Source of the DNA: CAVUBL01 sp963837945
GTDB lineage: Bacteria; Acidobacteriota; Thermoanaerobaculia; Multivoradales; DATKCC01
Assembly: GCA_963837945.1 (NCBI GenBank)
Contig: CAWIQD010000025.1
Coordinates: 124,001 to 188,000, forward strand
Direction of reading: 5' to 3'
DNA length: 64,000 nucleotides
Part shown: in pieces, positions 1-10,086 of the stretch
Numbering within the stretch: the first letter of the stretch is position 1
Layout: each line of letters starts with the position of its first letter
Position numbers and translations under genes: made by a program
Notes under the pieces: model-generated
Seen by the model: only the letters and a program-made list of their open reading frames with translations
Database searches by the model: none
What the model was told of the DNA's origin: nothing

Positions 1-393
1 CAGGAACACGCTGGTGGCGGGGAACTGGTGCTCGTGGAAGTGGCTCCCGTACTCGATCCCCTTGAACACCAGGAAGAGGGCGCCCAGGGCGACCGTGGAG
101 CTCATGTAGACCCGGAACTTGCGGAGGTTCTTGCGCATGAGCGAGGCCCACGACATGACCATGGTCACGCTCGAGCTGATCAGGACGATCGTGTTCAGGG
201 TGGCGAGCGGCACGTTGAGCTCGCTCGAGCCCCGCGGCCAGGTCTCGGCCCCCACGCGCAGCAGGATGTAGCTCGCGAACAGGGCGCCGAAGAGCATCAC
301 CTCGGACGCCAGGAACAGCCAGATGCCGACCTTCGGGTTGTTGAGGCCGGTGTCCGGCCGCGCCTCCACCGTGTACGGGATCGCTGAGGACAT
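1..393 (-). CDS. coxC: Heme-copper oxidase subunit III, C-terminus cut by window edge
   Basis: The gene starts at an ATG at 393 and runs off the left edge, giving 131 codons. The visible protein begins MSSAIPYTVEARPDTG and then has hydrophobic segments typical of subunit III, including 'GIWLFLASEVMLFGALFASY' and 'NTIVLISSSVTMVMSW'. A GAGAGGAGGAGAG ribosome-binding region lies just upstream. Subunit III is a membrane protein that stabilises the catalytic subunit I of cytochrome oxidase. It follows subunit I (427-2240) by 33 bp on the same strand and is a paralogue of the complete subunit III at 22358-23020. Family assignment is firm. The unseen part could include further subunits of this oxidase. 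Confidence 0.9.
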   Translation of the reverse strand, partial: MSSAIPYTVEARPDTGLNNPKVGIWLFLASEVMLFGALFASYILLRVGAETWPRGSSELNVPLATLNTIVLISSSVTMVMSWASLMRKNLRKFRVYMSSTVALGALFLVFKGIEYGSHFHEHQFPATSVFL

Positions 394-426
394 GGGGTCG
401 CTCTCCTCCTCTCGGGCCTCTCGAGA

Positions 427-2240
427 CTACTCGGCCGGCACCGGCTCGGGCTCGGGCGGCAGACCGCCGCCGGAGCCTTCGGGCCCGCCGGGCTCGAACT
501 GGGGGGTGAAGTCCTTGGCGGCTCCCGGCACGCTGTACTCGTAGGGGCCGCGGTAGACCCGGGGCGGCGTCAGGAAGTTGCCGTGGGGCGGCGGCGAAGG
601 CGTCGCCCACTCCAGGGTCGTGGCCTGCCAGGCGTTGTCCTTCGCCGGCCTGCCGTGCTTGATGCTCCAGAAGAAGTTGACGATGAAGGCGATCTGGACG
701 AGCCCCATGATCCAGGCGGACCAGGCGATCAGGTGGTTCAGGTAGAGCGGTGCTCTGGGCGTGCTGGTAGTCGGCGCCGCCGTTGAACAGGCGCCGCTGC
801 ACCCCGTGCATGCCCTGGATGAGCATCGGGAAGAAGATCAGGTTCATGCAGACGAAGCTCGGCCAGAAGTGGAGCTGGCCGAGCCAGTCGCTCATCCGGC
901 GGCCGGTCGCCTTGGGGAACCAGTAGTAGATGCCGGCGAAGATGGCGAAGATCGTGCCCGGCGCGACCACGTAGTGGAAGTGGCCGATCACGTAGTAGGT
1001 GTCGTGCAGGTGGATGTCGGTCGCCGAGAGGCCGAGCGGCAGCCCGGTCAGCCCGCCGATGCCGAACATCGGGAGGAAGGCGAGGGCGAAGAGCATGGGC
1101 GTGGTGAAGCGGATCGAGCCCCCCACAGCGAAAGGATCAGGCAGGTCAGGATGACCACCGACGGGATCGAGATGATCATCGTCGTGGTCTGGAAGAAGGC
1201 GTCATCACCGTGCCCATGCCGGTCAGGAACATGTGGTGCGCCCAGACGATGAACGACATGAAGCCGATGCCCAGGACCGAGTAGACCATCGGCTTGTAGC
1301 CCCAGAGCGGCTTGCGGGTGTTGTTGGCGATGATCTCGGCGACGATGCCCATGGCCGGGAGGATCAGCACGTAGACCTCCGGGTGGGCCAGGAACCAGAA
1401 CAGGTGCTGCCAGAGCAGCGGGCTGCCGCCGCCGGAGACCTTGAGCGCCTGGCCGGTGACCACCAGGCCGCTCGGCAGGAAGAAGCTGGTGCCGGCCACG
1501 CGGTCCATGAGCTGCATGACCGACGCGGCCTCGAGCGGCGGGAAGGCCAGCAGCAGCAGGAAGCCGGTGACGAACTGCGACCAGACGAAGAACGGCAGGC
1601 GCATGAAGGTCAGCCCCGGCGCCCGGAGCTGGATGATGGTGGTGATGAAGTTGACCGAGCCCAGCAGCGACGAGGTGATCAGGCAGACCATGCCGAAGAG
1701 CCAGACCGTCTGGCCCATCGGGTTGATCACCGACAGCGGCGGGTAGGAGGTCCAGCCGGACTGGGCCGCGCCGCCGGGCACGAAGAAGCTCGCCAGCATG
1801 ATCACGCCGCCCAGGAAGTAGACCCAGTAGCTCGCCATGTTGAGCCGCGGGAAGGCCATGTCCGGCGCGCCGATCTGGAGCGGCACGACGAAGTTGCCGA
1901 AGCCGCCGAAGGCGAGCGGCACGATGCCCAGGAAGACCATGATCGTGCCGTGCATGGCGCCGAGCTGGTTGTAGAAGTCGGGCGCCATCGCGCCGCCGGG
2001 CATGCGGGTGTCCCCGAGCCACTTGCCGAGGACCGGCAGCGGCAGCCCCGGGTAGGCGATCTGCCAGCGCATCATCATCATCAGGCAGAAGCCGAAGAGC
2101 AGGAAGAGAAAGCCGGTGATCGTGTACTGGACGCCGATCACCTTGTGGTCGACGGAGAAGACGTACTTGCGCCAGAACCCGAGCTCGTGATGATCGAGCG
2201 GGTGCTCGAGGCTGTGCGGGTGCTTCTCGGCTTCGGCCAT
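427..2240 (-). CDS. coxA: Heme-copper oxidase subunit I (A1-like), broken by three frameshifts
   Basis: This is the catalytic subunit of a terminal oxidase, holding the low-spin heme, the high-spin heme and CuB. From the ATG at 2240 (GGGAGGACC upstream) the protein reads through 'AMHGTIMVFLG', 'LAHPEVYVLILPAMG', 'WAHHMFLTG' and 'VIGHFHYVVAPG', which carry the heme and CuB histidines and the cross-linked Tyr. The HPEVY glutamate is typical of A1-type enzymes. The reading frame is interrupted near 1200, at the C run 1119-1124, and near 750. At 1119-1124 one more C would restore the frame. The end is intact with stop at 427-429. These look like consensus errors, although a pseudogene cannot be excluded. 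No CuA subunit II gene lies beside it in the window. Confidence 0.85.
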
Positions 2241-2364
2241 GGTCCTGGGTCCTCCCTGGCCCGTCCGGGGCCTGGATCTCTGACTCGGATCGGGATCGAT
2301 CGAGCTCGACCTCGAAGGGGAGCGGCGGCGCCGGCCGCCGCCCCCCGGGTGCTTCACCGCCGTC

Positions 2365-3222
2365 CTACTTCGGGCCCTGGAGCTGGAAGTCGACGGTCTT
2401 CGTCTCGCCGGAGCCGACGGTCACCTTCTGCTCCTGGGTGCCGAGCTTCTCCTGCCAGGCCTCGATCGTGTAGGTGCCGGCCGGGACCTTGATCGAGTAC
2501 TTCCCGTCCTTCTCGGTGACGTCGAAGTACGGATGCGTCATCACCGCCACGTAGGCGCTCATCCACGGGTGGACGTCGCACTTGACCGGGAACTGGAGCT
2601 CCGGCGTGTTCAAGGTGATCTGCTTCTCCTTGAGGGACGCCGGCATGCCGAGGTTGAACTCCCGGTTCTTCTGCGGCAGACCGTGGACGTTGTGCAGCAC
2701 GCCGTCCGCGTTCCAGAACTCGAGTGGCTGGCCGGCCATCACGCCGACCACGTGGGGCTCGTACATGCAGCCGTTCTGCTCGATGACGACCGGCTTCGAG
2801 GGCGGCGTGTAGTCGCCCTGGGCGAAGCTGTCCTTGACCTGGACGAGCATGTTGGCGACGGTGTTGCCGTCGCCCAGGACCAGAGCCTGGACCGGGACCG
2901 GCCCGTCGTGCTTCTGGGCGCAGGTCGGATCGGCGTCCATGTTGATCGTCGGGAGGTTGGGCACCTGGCCGGTGTAGGTGATGGTGCCGGTGATCGTGGC
3001 GTCGCCCTTCTGCAGGTCGGCGATGGCCTCGTAGCCGGAGCCCAGCGTGGGCTTCTCGGCCTCGGCGCCGGCCGCGGGCTGCGCCTGACCCTGGGCCGCT
3101 GCGCCGGTGTCTCCGGCCGGAGGCGCCTCCTGCTTGGCCGAGCCGCCGCAACCGGCGGCCAGCAGGGCGCCCAGGGTCGCCGTGAGGGCGAGGGCGCTGT
3201 AGAGGGAGCTTCTGGATCGCAT
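2365..3222 (-). CDS. Cupredoxin-like lipoprotein with regulatory-like C-terminal domain
   Basis: This 285-residue protein has a lipoprotein signal ending in 'LLAAGCGG', followed by an Ala/Pro/Gln-rich linker. The middle has a cupredoxin-like region: 'YEPHVVGVMAGQPLEFWN', 'LHNVHG' and then 'FPVKCDVHPWM'. The Cys-x2-His-x2-Met pattern with an upstream His suggests a type 1 copper site. The final 80 residues resemble a carboxypeptidase regulatory-like beta-sandwich. Proteins of this kind are often labelled methylamine-utilisation-like. It sits between actF and coxA of the reduced cluster, so it may be a copper electron carrier between quinol oxidation and the oxidase. That role is inferred from position and ligands only. 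Confidence 0.7.
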   Translation of the reverse strand: MRSRSSLYSALALTATLGALLAAGCGGSAKQEAPPAGDTGAAAQGQAQPAAGAEAEKPTLGSGYEAIADLQKGDATITGTITYTGQVPNLPTINMDADPTCAQKHDGPVPVQALVLGDGNTVANMLVQVKDSFAQGDYTPPSKPVVIEQNGCMYEPHVVGVMAGQPLEFWNADGVLHNVHGLPQKNREFNLGMPASLKEKQITLNTPELQFPVKCDVHPWMSAYVAVMTHPYFDVTEKDGKYSIKVPAGTYTIEAWQEKLGTQEQKVTVGSGETKTVDFQLQGPK

Positions 3223-3337
3223 CGCGTGTGTCTCCTTTCAGGGGTGATCCCACGATCCGCCGACAGGCACTCTCCCGAGGCGGAACGCATGCAGTCGCGC
3301 GAAGGGGATCCCTCGGCCGGCTGTCGGGGATACAGGG

Positions 3338-4546
3338 CTACATGTTCTCAAACGACAAGGACTCGGGCAAGCGGGGGTCGGCCACCGGCACCAGGGCCGG
3401 GCGCCGCATCAGCAACCCCAGGGTGCCGAGGAACAGGCCTCCCACCGCCACCAGGGCGAGAAGGTCCAGCCAGCTCGGCCGGAACCCGCTCCCGGCCCCG
3501 GGGACCGAGAGGGACGGCACGACCAGCCAGTAGACGTCGACGTAGTGCATCGCGAGCAGCCAGGCCGCCCCGATCCCGATGGTCAGGCGGTGCCGCTTGA
3601 CGTCGCGCGAGAGCAGGAAGAAGAAGGGCAGCACGAAGTTGCCCAGCGCCAGGGCCACCGAGAAGGCGAGCCAGCCGCGGCCCAGCCGCTCGGCGAACCA
3701 GACCGTCTCCTCCGGCATGTTGCCGTACCAGATCAGCATGTACTGGGAGAAGGCGATGTAGGCCCAGAAGGCCACGAAGCTGAACAGGAGCTTGCCCAGG
3801 TCGTGGTAGTGCTCCGGGGTGATCACCCCGGCGAGCGGCCCGCGGCGCTCGAGCGCGATGGCGAGCAGGATCACCAGGGCGAAGATCGCCACCGTCGAGC
3901 CGGCGTAGACGTAGACCCCGAAGATGGTCGAGTACCAGTGGGGGTCGAGCGACATGATCCAGTCGAACGAGGCGAGGGTCAGGGTGACGGCGAAGACCAC
4001 CAGGGCGGGCGCCGCGAAGCTCTGCAGGCGGCGGGTGACGTTCGGGTCCCCGGTCGCGTCCTGGGCGAGCGAGCGCTTCCGGAACCACCAGCCCATGACG
4101 CCCCAGGCGGCCAGGTAGAGGGCGGCGCGGGCGTAGAAGAAGCCGGGGTTCAAGAACAGCGCCTTGGCCCCCAGGTGGGCGTCGCCCCGCATCCAGCTGA
4201 AGAGCTTCGGCCCTCCCACCGCGACCGGCAGGAAGAGCACCGCGAAGAGCGGCAGGGTGCCCATCACGTGCTCGCCCAGGCGCCGGACGGCGACGCTCCA
4301 GCCGGAGCGGGTCGCGAACTGGAGGAGGACGAAGAACAGGCCGCCCAGGGCCACGGTCAGGAAGTAGAGGTAGGCGACCAGGTAGGCGCCGTAGAAGCGC
4401 TCGCTGCCGCGCCCGAGGAGCCAGCCGGCGGCGAGGGCGCCCAGGCCGACGGCCGCCGCCACCCAGGCCCCCCGGACGAACGGGTGGCTCGCCGGCAGAC
4501 TGACCTCGGCGGGCGAGATCCCGATCCCGTCGCGATGCGCGCTCAC
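3338..4546 (-). CDS. actF: Alternative complex III subunit ActF-like membrane protein
   Basis: This 402-residue polytopic protein resembles the ActF subunit of alternative complex III (quinol:cytochrome c oxidoreductase). It shares with the other ActF in this window (27106-28302) the pattern 'QDATGDP', 'TLASFDWIMSLDPHWYSTI', 'YHDLGKLLFSF', 'YMLIWYGNMPEETVWF' and 'LLSRDVKRH'. About ten hydrophobic segments are visible. ActF belongs to the membrane arm and is structurally related to ActC. It lies one base downstream of the actD-like gene and upstream of the cupredoxin lipoprotein in one transcription unit. It is diverged from its paralogue, so it is not a recent duplication. Confidence 0.85.
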   Translation of the reverse strand: MSAHRDGIGISPAEVSLPASHPFVRGAWVAAAVGLGALAAGWLLGRGSERFYGAYLVAYLYFLTVALGGLFFVLLQFATRSGWSVAVRRLGEHVMGTLPLFAVLFLPVAVGGPKLFSWMRGDAHLGAKALFLNPGFFYARAALYLAAWGVMGWWFRKRSLAQDATGDPNVTRRLQSFAAPALVVFAVTLTLASFDWIMSLDPHWYSTIFGVYVYAGSTVAIFALVILLAIALERRGPLAGVITPEHYHDLGKLLFSFVAFWAYIAFSQYMLIWYGNMPEETVWFAERLGRGWLAFSVALALGNFVLPFFFLLSRDVKRHRLTIGIGAAWLLAMHYVDVYWLVVPSLSVPGAGSGFRPSWLDLLALVAVGGLFLGTLGLLMRRPALVPVADPRLPESLSFENM

Positions 4547-4547
4547 G

Positions 4548-5133
4548 TCAGCCCCCCTCCTCGATCACGCCGTGGCGGCGGGTGCCGTCGTCGCCCGAGC
4601 CGATCAGCTCGACCCGGCTCGCCCCCAGGTCCGCCAGGAGCTTCAGGGTCTCCTCGCGGTCGAAGCGGGGATCGGCCGCCTCCACCGACAGGAAGAAGCG
4701 GTCGTCGCTCGCGCGCTCGAAGGCGGCCGACTCGAAGAGCGGGTGATGGTGGTGCGGCAGGCGCGAGAGGACCAGGAAGCCGCCGAGCGACCCCAGGGCG
4801 CCGCCGAGGACCCCGCACTCGAACATGATCGGCACGAAAGCCTGCCAGGAGAAGAACGGCTTGCCGCTGATCACCAGCGGGTAGGCGCGGGTCGCCACCC
4901 ACCACTGCAGCAGCATGCCGCCGGCCGCGCCCGAGAGCCCGAGGACCAGGACGAAGAGCGGCACCAGGCTGCGCTTGAGCCCCATCGCCCGCTCCAGGCC
5001 GTGGACCGGGAACGGGCTGTGGGCGTCGAACGCCTTGTAGCCGGCGTCGCGGACGCCGCGGCACGCCGCGAGCAGCCGATCGGGCGCGGTGAACTCGGCG
5101 AGGGCGCCCCAGGGGCCCGTGGTGGTGGTCGTC

Positions 5134-5141
<8 letters not shown>
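4548..5141 (-). CDS. actD: Alternative complex III subunit ActD-like (DUF3341)
   Basis: This 197-residue protein has two central transmembrane segments ('LVPLFVLVLGLSGAAGGMLL' and 'GVLGGALGSLGGFLVL') and the DUF3341 signatures 'GALAEFTAPDRLLAACRGVRDAGYKAFDAHSPFPVHGLERAMG' in its first 50 residues (shown by position, residues 10-52) and 'DRFFLSVEAADPRFD' near the end. ActD is a small membrane subunit of alternative complex III. The gene overlaps the end of actC by 8 bp and is followed by actF. A paralogue is at 28982-29528. Confidence 0.85.
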
Positions 5142-6630
<1,489 letters not shown>

Positions 6631-6642
6631 AAAGACCGCAAG

Positions 6643-6650
6643 GGTATAGC
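6643..6650 (-). promoter_or_regulatory. Possible -10 element of the reduced actC cluster
   Basis: Read on the minus strand this is GCTATACC, 12 nt before the actC ATG at 6630. It resembles the GCTATACT found before the cysteine synthase at 10072. If used as a -10 box it would give a leader of only a few bases. No clear -35 or Shine-Dalgarno sequence is seen. Confidence 0.35.
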
Positions 6651-6754
6651 ACCGGCCGAGCCACCCCGTCAACCGGGACGAGGGACCGCGCCCCACCCTC
6701 GCGGGTAGATCGGCGCCCGCTCCCGAGGGCGGGTGCCGAGCGGCGGGGCGAAGA

Positions 6755-8236
6755 CTATGCCTCCGTCTCCTCACTCGAGCCGAAACGGCGCGGGCGGGGG
6801 CGTCCCTTTCCCTCTCCGGGGGAGGGAAGGGGATCGAGGGGTTGCGGGGGGGATCCGGTCAGGATCCTTCGGGCGGCCCGCCGGCCGCTCGCGATGCAGT
6901 CCGGGATGCCGAGACCGTGAAAGGCGCAGCCGGCGAGGGCGATCCCCGGCGGCAGCGCCGCCTCGAGGGCACCGACCCGCTGGGCGCGCCCCAGGACGTA
7001 GCGCGGGTTGGCGTCGAGGAAGCGATGGACCCGGATGAGGACGGGCTCGCCCGAGAGCCCCAGCAGATCCGCGAGCTCGTCGCGCACGAGGGCCACGAGC
7101 TCGGCGTCGCCGAGGCGGGCCCGGGCGCCGTCGCGCGAGCCGCCGACGTAGGCCCGCAGCAGCACCCGGCCCTCGGGAGCGCGCCCCGGGAACTTGCTCG
7201 ACGAGAAGGTGCAGGCGGTGGTCGCCAGGCCCTCGCCCGCCGGCGCCAGGAAGCCGACCCCGTCGAGCGGGTGGCGGACCGCCCGGCGGGGGTAGCCGAG
7301 CGAGACGGTGGCGGTCGACGCCACCGGCAGCTCGCCGAGGCCGGCCGCGAGTCCCGGATTCGAGCCGGCGAGGAGCCCGGCCGCCGCCGTCGCCGGCAGG
7401 GCGAGGACGACACCGCCGGCCGCGAGCCCGGCGCCGCCGGCGAGCCGCAGGCGCCAGGTCGCCCCTCCGGCCGCCGCCGGCTCGGCCCGCTCGAGCGCCT
7501 CGGCCGCCGCGCCCGGCCGCAGCTCCACGCCGCGAGCCCGGAGCCGACCGACGAGGCTGTCGACCAGCTCCCCCACCCCTCCCGCCAGGGAGACGCGGGC
7601 GCCCCCCGCCTCGCCGCCGGGACGCGCCGCGGCCGCCCTGCGCGCGCCGCGGATCAGGCTGCCGTGGCGCCGTTCGAGAGCGGCCAGGCGGGGGAAGGCC
7701 GCGTCGAGCGAGAGGCGGTCGGGGGAGGTGGCGTGAATGCCCGCGAGCAGAGGGCCGGCCACTCGCTCGAGGTACTCGGCTCCCAGGCGGCGCCGGACGA
7801 AGTGGCCGACGCTCTCCTCGCCACCTTCGGCGCGCCGGGGGAGGACCAGGTCCGCCAGGAGCCGCGCCTTGCCCGGCCAGGACAGGAGCGGCGAGGCCAG
7901 CACCGGGGCGAGGCGGGTCGGTACCACGAGGTGGAGGCCGGCCGGGAGCGGGACGAGGCGGCGGTTGCGGACCGCGTAGACCCGCCCGGGCAGGGTGGGC
8001 ACGAGCCGCTCCTCGAGGCCGAGCTCGCGGACCAGATCGAGGCCCGCCCGGTTGTGGCGCGCGAAGGAGTCGGGGCCCGCTTCGAGCAGGAACCCGTCCT
8101 GGCGCTCGGTCGCAATCTTGCCGCCGAAGCGCTCCGCGGCCTCGACCAGGGTGACCGCGTGGTCCCCGCTCGAAAGCTCCAGGGCGGCGGCGAGCCCCGC
8201 GATCCCACCGCCTACGACCAAGAAGGTGCGGCCCAC
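6755..8236 (-). CDS. hemY: Coproporphyrinogen/protoporphyrinogen oxidase, HemY family
   Basis: This 493-residue FAD-dependent oxidase of the HemY/CgoX family begins with the dinucleotide-binding motif 'VVGGGIAGLAAALEL'. Further marks are 'RFGGKIATERQDGFLLEAGPD' (near residue 40) and a C-terminal 'FHGLGIPDCIASGRRAARRI'. The start is a GTG at 8236 that overlaps the hemH stop (TAGTG). Because hemQ and hemH are in the same operon, the enzyme most likely oxidises coproporphyrinogen III to coproporphyrin III (CgoX role). The last 30 or so residues (from 'GSPPQPLDPLPSPGEGKG') are encoded by a copy of the R1 repeat, so the natural C-terminus has been replaced or extended by repeat DNA. Confidence 0.88.
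   Translation of the reverse strand: MGRTFLVVGGGIAGLAAALELSSGDHAVTLVEAAERFGGKIATERQDGFLLEAGPDSFARHNRAGLDLVRELGLEERLVPTLPGRVYAVRNRRLVPLPAGLHLVVPTRLAPVLASPLLSWPGKARLLADLVLPRRAEGGEESVGHFVRRRLGAEYLERVAGPLLAGIHATSPDRLSLDAAFPRLAALERRHGSLIRGARRAAAARPGGEAGGARVSLAGGVGELVDSLVGRLRARGVELRPGAAAEALERAEPAAAGGATWRLRLAGGAGLAAGGVVLALPATAAAGLLAGSNPGLAAGLGELPVASTATVSLGYPRRAVRHPLDGVGFLAPAGEGLATTACTFSSSKFPGRAPEGRVLLRAYVGGSRDGARARLGDAELVALVRDELADLLGLSGEPVLIRVHRFLDANPRYVLGRAQRVGALEAALPPGIALAGCAFHGLGIPDCIASGRRAARRILTGSPPQPLDPLPSPGEGKGRPRPRRFGSSEETEA
6801..6861 (+). repeat. R1 G-rich hairpin repeat inside hemY 3' end
   Basis: A single copy of the repeat that forms the large array at 56.1-56.9 kb. It has a pyrimidine arm (CCCTTTCCCTCTCC), a purine arm (GGGGGAGGGAAGGGG) and the shared tail ATCGAGGGGTTGCGGGGGG. 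It lies within the coding sequence of hemY and adds codons to it. Confidence 0.85.
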
Positions 8237-9229
8237 TAGTGGCCCTCGCCCTCTGCCCCACGCACCAGGTCGGCGAGGGCGTCGATGAGCTCCGGACAGG
8301 CGTTGAGGGAGCGCGTGCGCTCGAGGTGGAGGCCGAGCTCCGCCGCTCGCGCCCGGGCCTCGACGTCGAGGTCGTAGAGCACCTCGACGTGGTCGGAGAC
8401 GAAGCCCACGGGGGCGACCAGGACGGCGCGGCGGCCGCCCTCGGCGAGCTCCCCGAGCACCTCGGCGAGGGACGGGCCCGAGCCAGGCGCCGGGGCGCGC
8501 GCCGGCGCTCTGGTAGGCGACCCGCCAGGCCGGCGCCTCCGCGCTCGCCGCCACCGCCCGGGCGCTCTCGCGCACCTGGCGGTCGTAGGGGTCGCCCTCG
8601 GCGAGGACCGATTCCGGGAGGCTGTGGGCGGTGAAGACCACCTCGAGACCGGCGCGCTCGTCCGGGGAGAAGGCCTCCCGCGCCCGCCGGACCTCGCCGG
8701 CCAGGGCGGCCACGAAGCCAGGGTGGTCGTGCCAGCTCGCGACCCGCGCGACCGCGAGCCCCCGCGCGGTCGGCGCGTTGGGCGCGGCCGCCGCGAGCGC
8801 CTCGTCGAGGGCCCGGAAGTAGGCGCCCACCGAGACCGCCGAGTACTGGGGAGCGAGGCAGAGGGCCACCAGGCGCTCGCAGCCGGCGGCCACGATCTCC
8901 TCGACCGTCCGCCGGATGTAGGGGTGCCAGTGGCGCATGCCGACGAACACCCGCCACGGGCCGCGGCCGGCCCCCTCCTCTGCCCCGCCGGCTTGCGGCG
9001 GTCGATCGAGCCTCGCCTCGAGGGCCGCCGCCTGCTCCCGGGTGCGCTCGAGGAGCGGCGATCCGCCGCCGATCGCCCGGTAGCGCTCACGGACCTCCGC
9101 GACGAGCTCCGGCGGCGTCGCCCGGCCACCCCGGACGTCGAGGAGGAACGGCTCCACGTCCTCCAGCCGGGAGGGGCCGCCGTAGGCCATCAGGAGGACG
9201 GCACGCCGGGCACTGGAGCTCCTGTCCAC
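8236..9229 (-). CDS. hemH: Ferrochelatase, one frameshift
   Basis: This is the iron chelatase of heme synthesis, here probably inserting iron into coproporphyrin III (CpfC role) because hemQ is adjacent. The N-terminal part reads 'AVLLMAYGGPSRLEDVEPFL' and 'GMRHWHPYIRRTVEEIVAAG', then 'VVFTAHSLPESVLAEGDPY' with the conserved active-site His. Near 8500-8515 the frame shifts, and the C-terminal part continues with 'VLVAPVGFVSDHVEVLYDLD'. The start at 9229 is a GTG. A single indel in an otherwise complete gene suggests a sequence error. The operon order is hemQ-hemH-hemY with the stop of hemH overlapping the start of hemY. Confidence 0.85.
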
Positions 9230-9240
9230 GGTGGAGTCGA

Positions 9241-9924
9241 TCAGAGCCAGGGAGTGAGGGGGTCGTCCGGGGGCCGGTGGAGCGCGGTCAGGATCGGCGT
9301 GTCGAGGGCGGTGAAGCGTCGCGCCTCGGTCCCGCGGAGCTCGCGGACCAGGTCCGAGAAGCGGGCCAGGTCGGAGGTCTCGTAGACCACGACGAACTCC
9401 TGGTCCTGGAGCCCGAAGGAGTAGAGCAGCAGCTGCCGGACGTCGGCGAACTCGCGGCCCACGCGGATGTGCTCGCCCATCATGTCCCGGCGCTCGCCGT
9501 CGGGGCGCAGGTACCAGTCCGCCGTCTTGGCGAACGGATAGACCACGAGGTGGGGCGCGCGCTCGCCGGCGACCGCGTCGATCTCCCGGTCCGAGCCGCG
9601 GCGCCCGGTGTAGGGCGACGGGCGGGTGAGACCCCAGAAGGTCGGGCCGGGTACGAGCGCCGGCCGGCGGCGGTGGGTCGCCCGGGCGAAGGCCCCGAAG
9701 AAGCGCCCGGGGGCCGCGGCGTCGGCCGCCGGCAGCGCGCTCCAGACCAGGAGATCGAGGTCCCCGCGGGTCGGGTAGAGCTGGTAGAGCTCGACCCGCG
9801 GCGCCGCCACCCGCAGCTCGCCCAGCCAGCTCTCGAGGAGCTCCCGGCGCGCGGAGACGCCGAGGGAGAAGAACGCCTCGCCGAGGCGGAACGAGGCGAA
9901 GTGGCTCAGAGTGCGCTCGGCCAT
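9241..9924 (-). CDS. hemQ: Coproheme decarboxylase (chlorite dismutase family)
   Basis: This 227-residue protein of the chlorite dismutase-like family catalyses decarboxylation of coproheme to heme b, the last step of the coproporphyrin-dependent route. Signatures are 'LVVYPFAKTADWYL', the ERRDMMGEHIRVGR segment with the candidate heme-binding His, and 'LLLYSFGLQDQEFVVVYET'. No signal peptide is present, as expected for a cytoplasmic enzyme. It is the first gene of the minus-strand heme operon. The intergenic region to the divergent cysteine synthase is about 160 bp. Chlorite dismutase activity is unlikely given the operon context. Confidence 0.88.
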   Translation of the reverse strand: MAERTLSHFASFRLGEAFFSLGVSARRELLESWLGELRVAAPRVELYQLYPTRGDLDLLVWSALPAADAAAPGRFFGAFARATHRRRPALVPGPTFWGLTRPSPYTGRRGSDREIDAVAGERAPHLVVYPFAKTADWYLRPDGERRDMMGEHIRVGREFADVRQLLLYSFGLQDQEFVVVYETSDLARFSDLVRELRGTEARRFTALDTPILTALHRPPDDPLTPWL

Positions 9925-10071
9925 GGGGGCCGTGATCCTACCAGCTCAGAGGCTTCGCCCCAGAGCGACGAGATCGTTCCGGCGGACCTCGGCTCCGGCG
10001 GCTGGAAGTCCCCTGCTCCCGCCCGGTTCTCGAGCCTGCCATTCGGCGCGGCTGGAACACCGGCCCGCCGC

Positions 10072-10077
10072 TATACT
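10072..10077 (+). promoter_or_regulatory. -10 element (TATACT) for the cysteine synthase gene
   Basis: TATACT ends 9 nt before the GTG start at 10087, so transcription would begin at or within a few bases of the start codon. This suggests a leaderless or nearly leaderless mRNA. No convincing -35 hexamer or Shine-Dalgarno sequence is visible. Confidence 0.45.
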
Positions 10078-10086
10078 CCACCCGCC

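Noticed and set aside
1233..2492. Long plus-strand reading frames opposite coxA and other respiratory genes
   Set aside because: They are antisense frames typical of high-GC DNA, rich in Arg, Asp, Glu and Gly, with no family resemblance.
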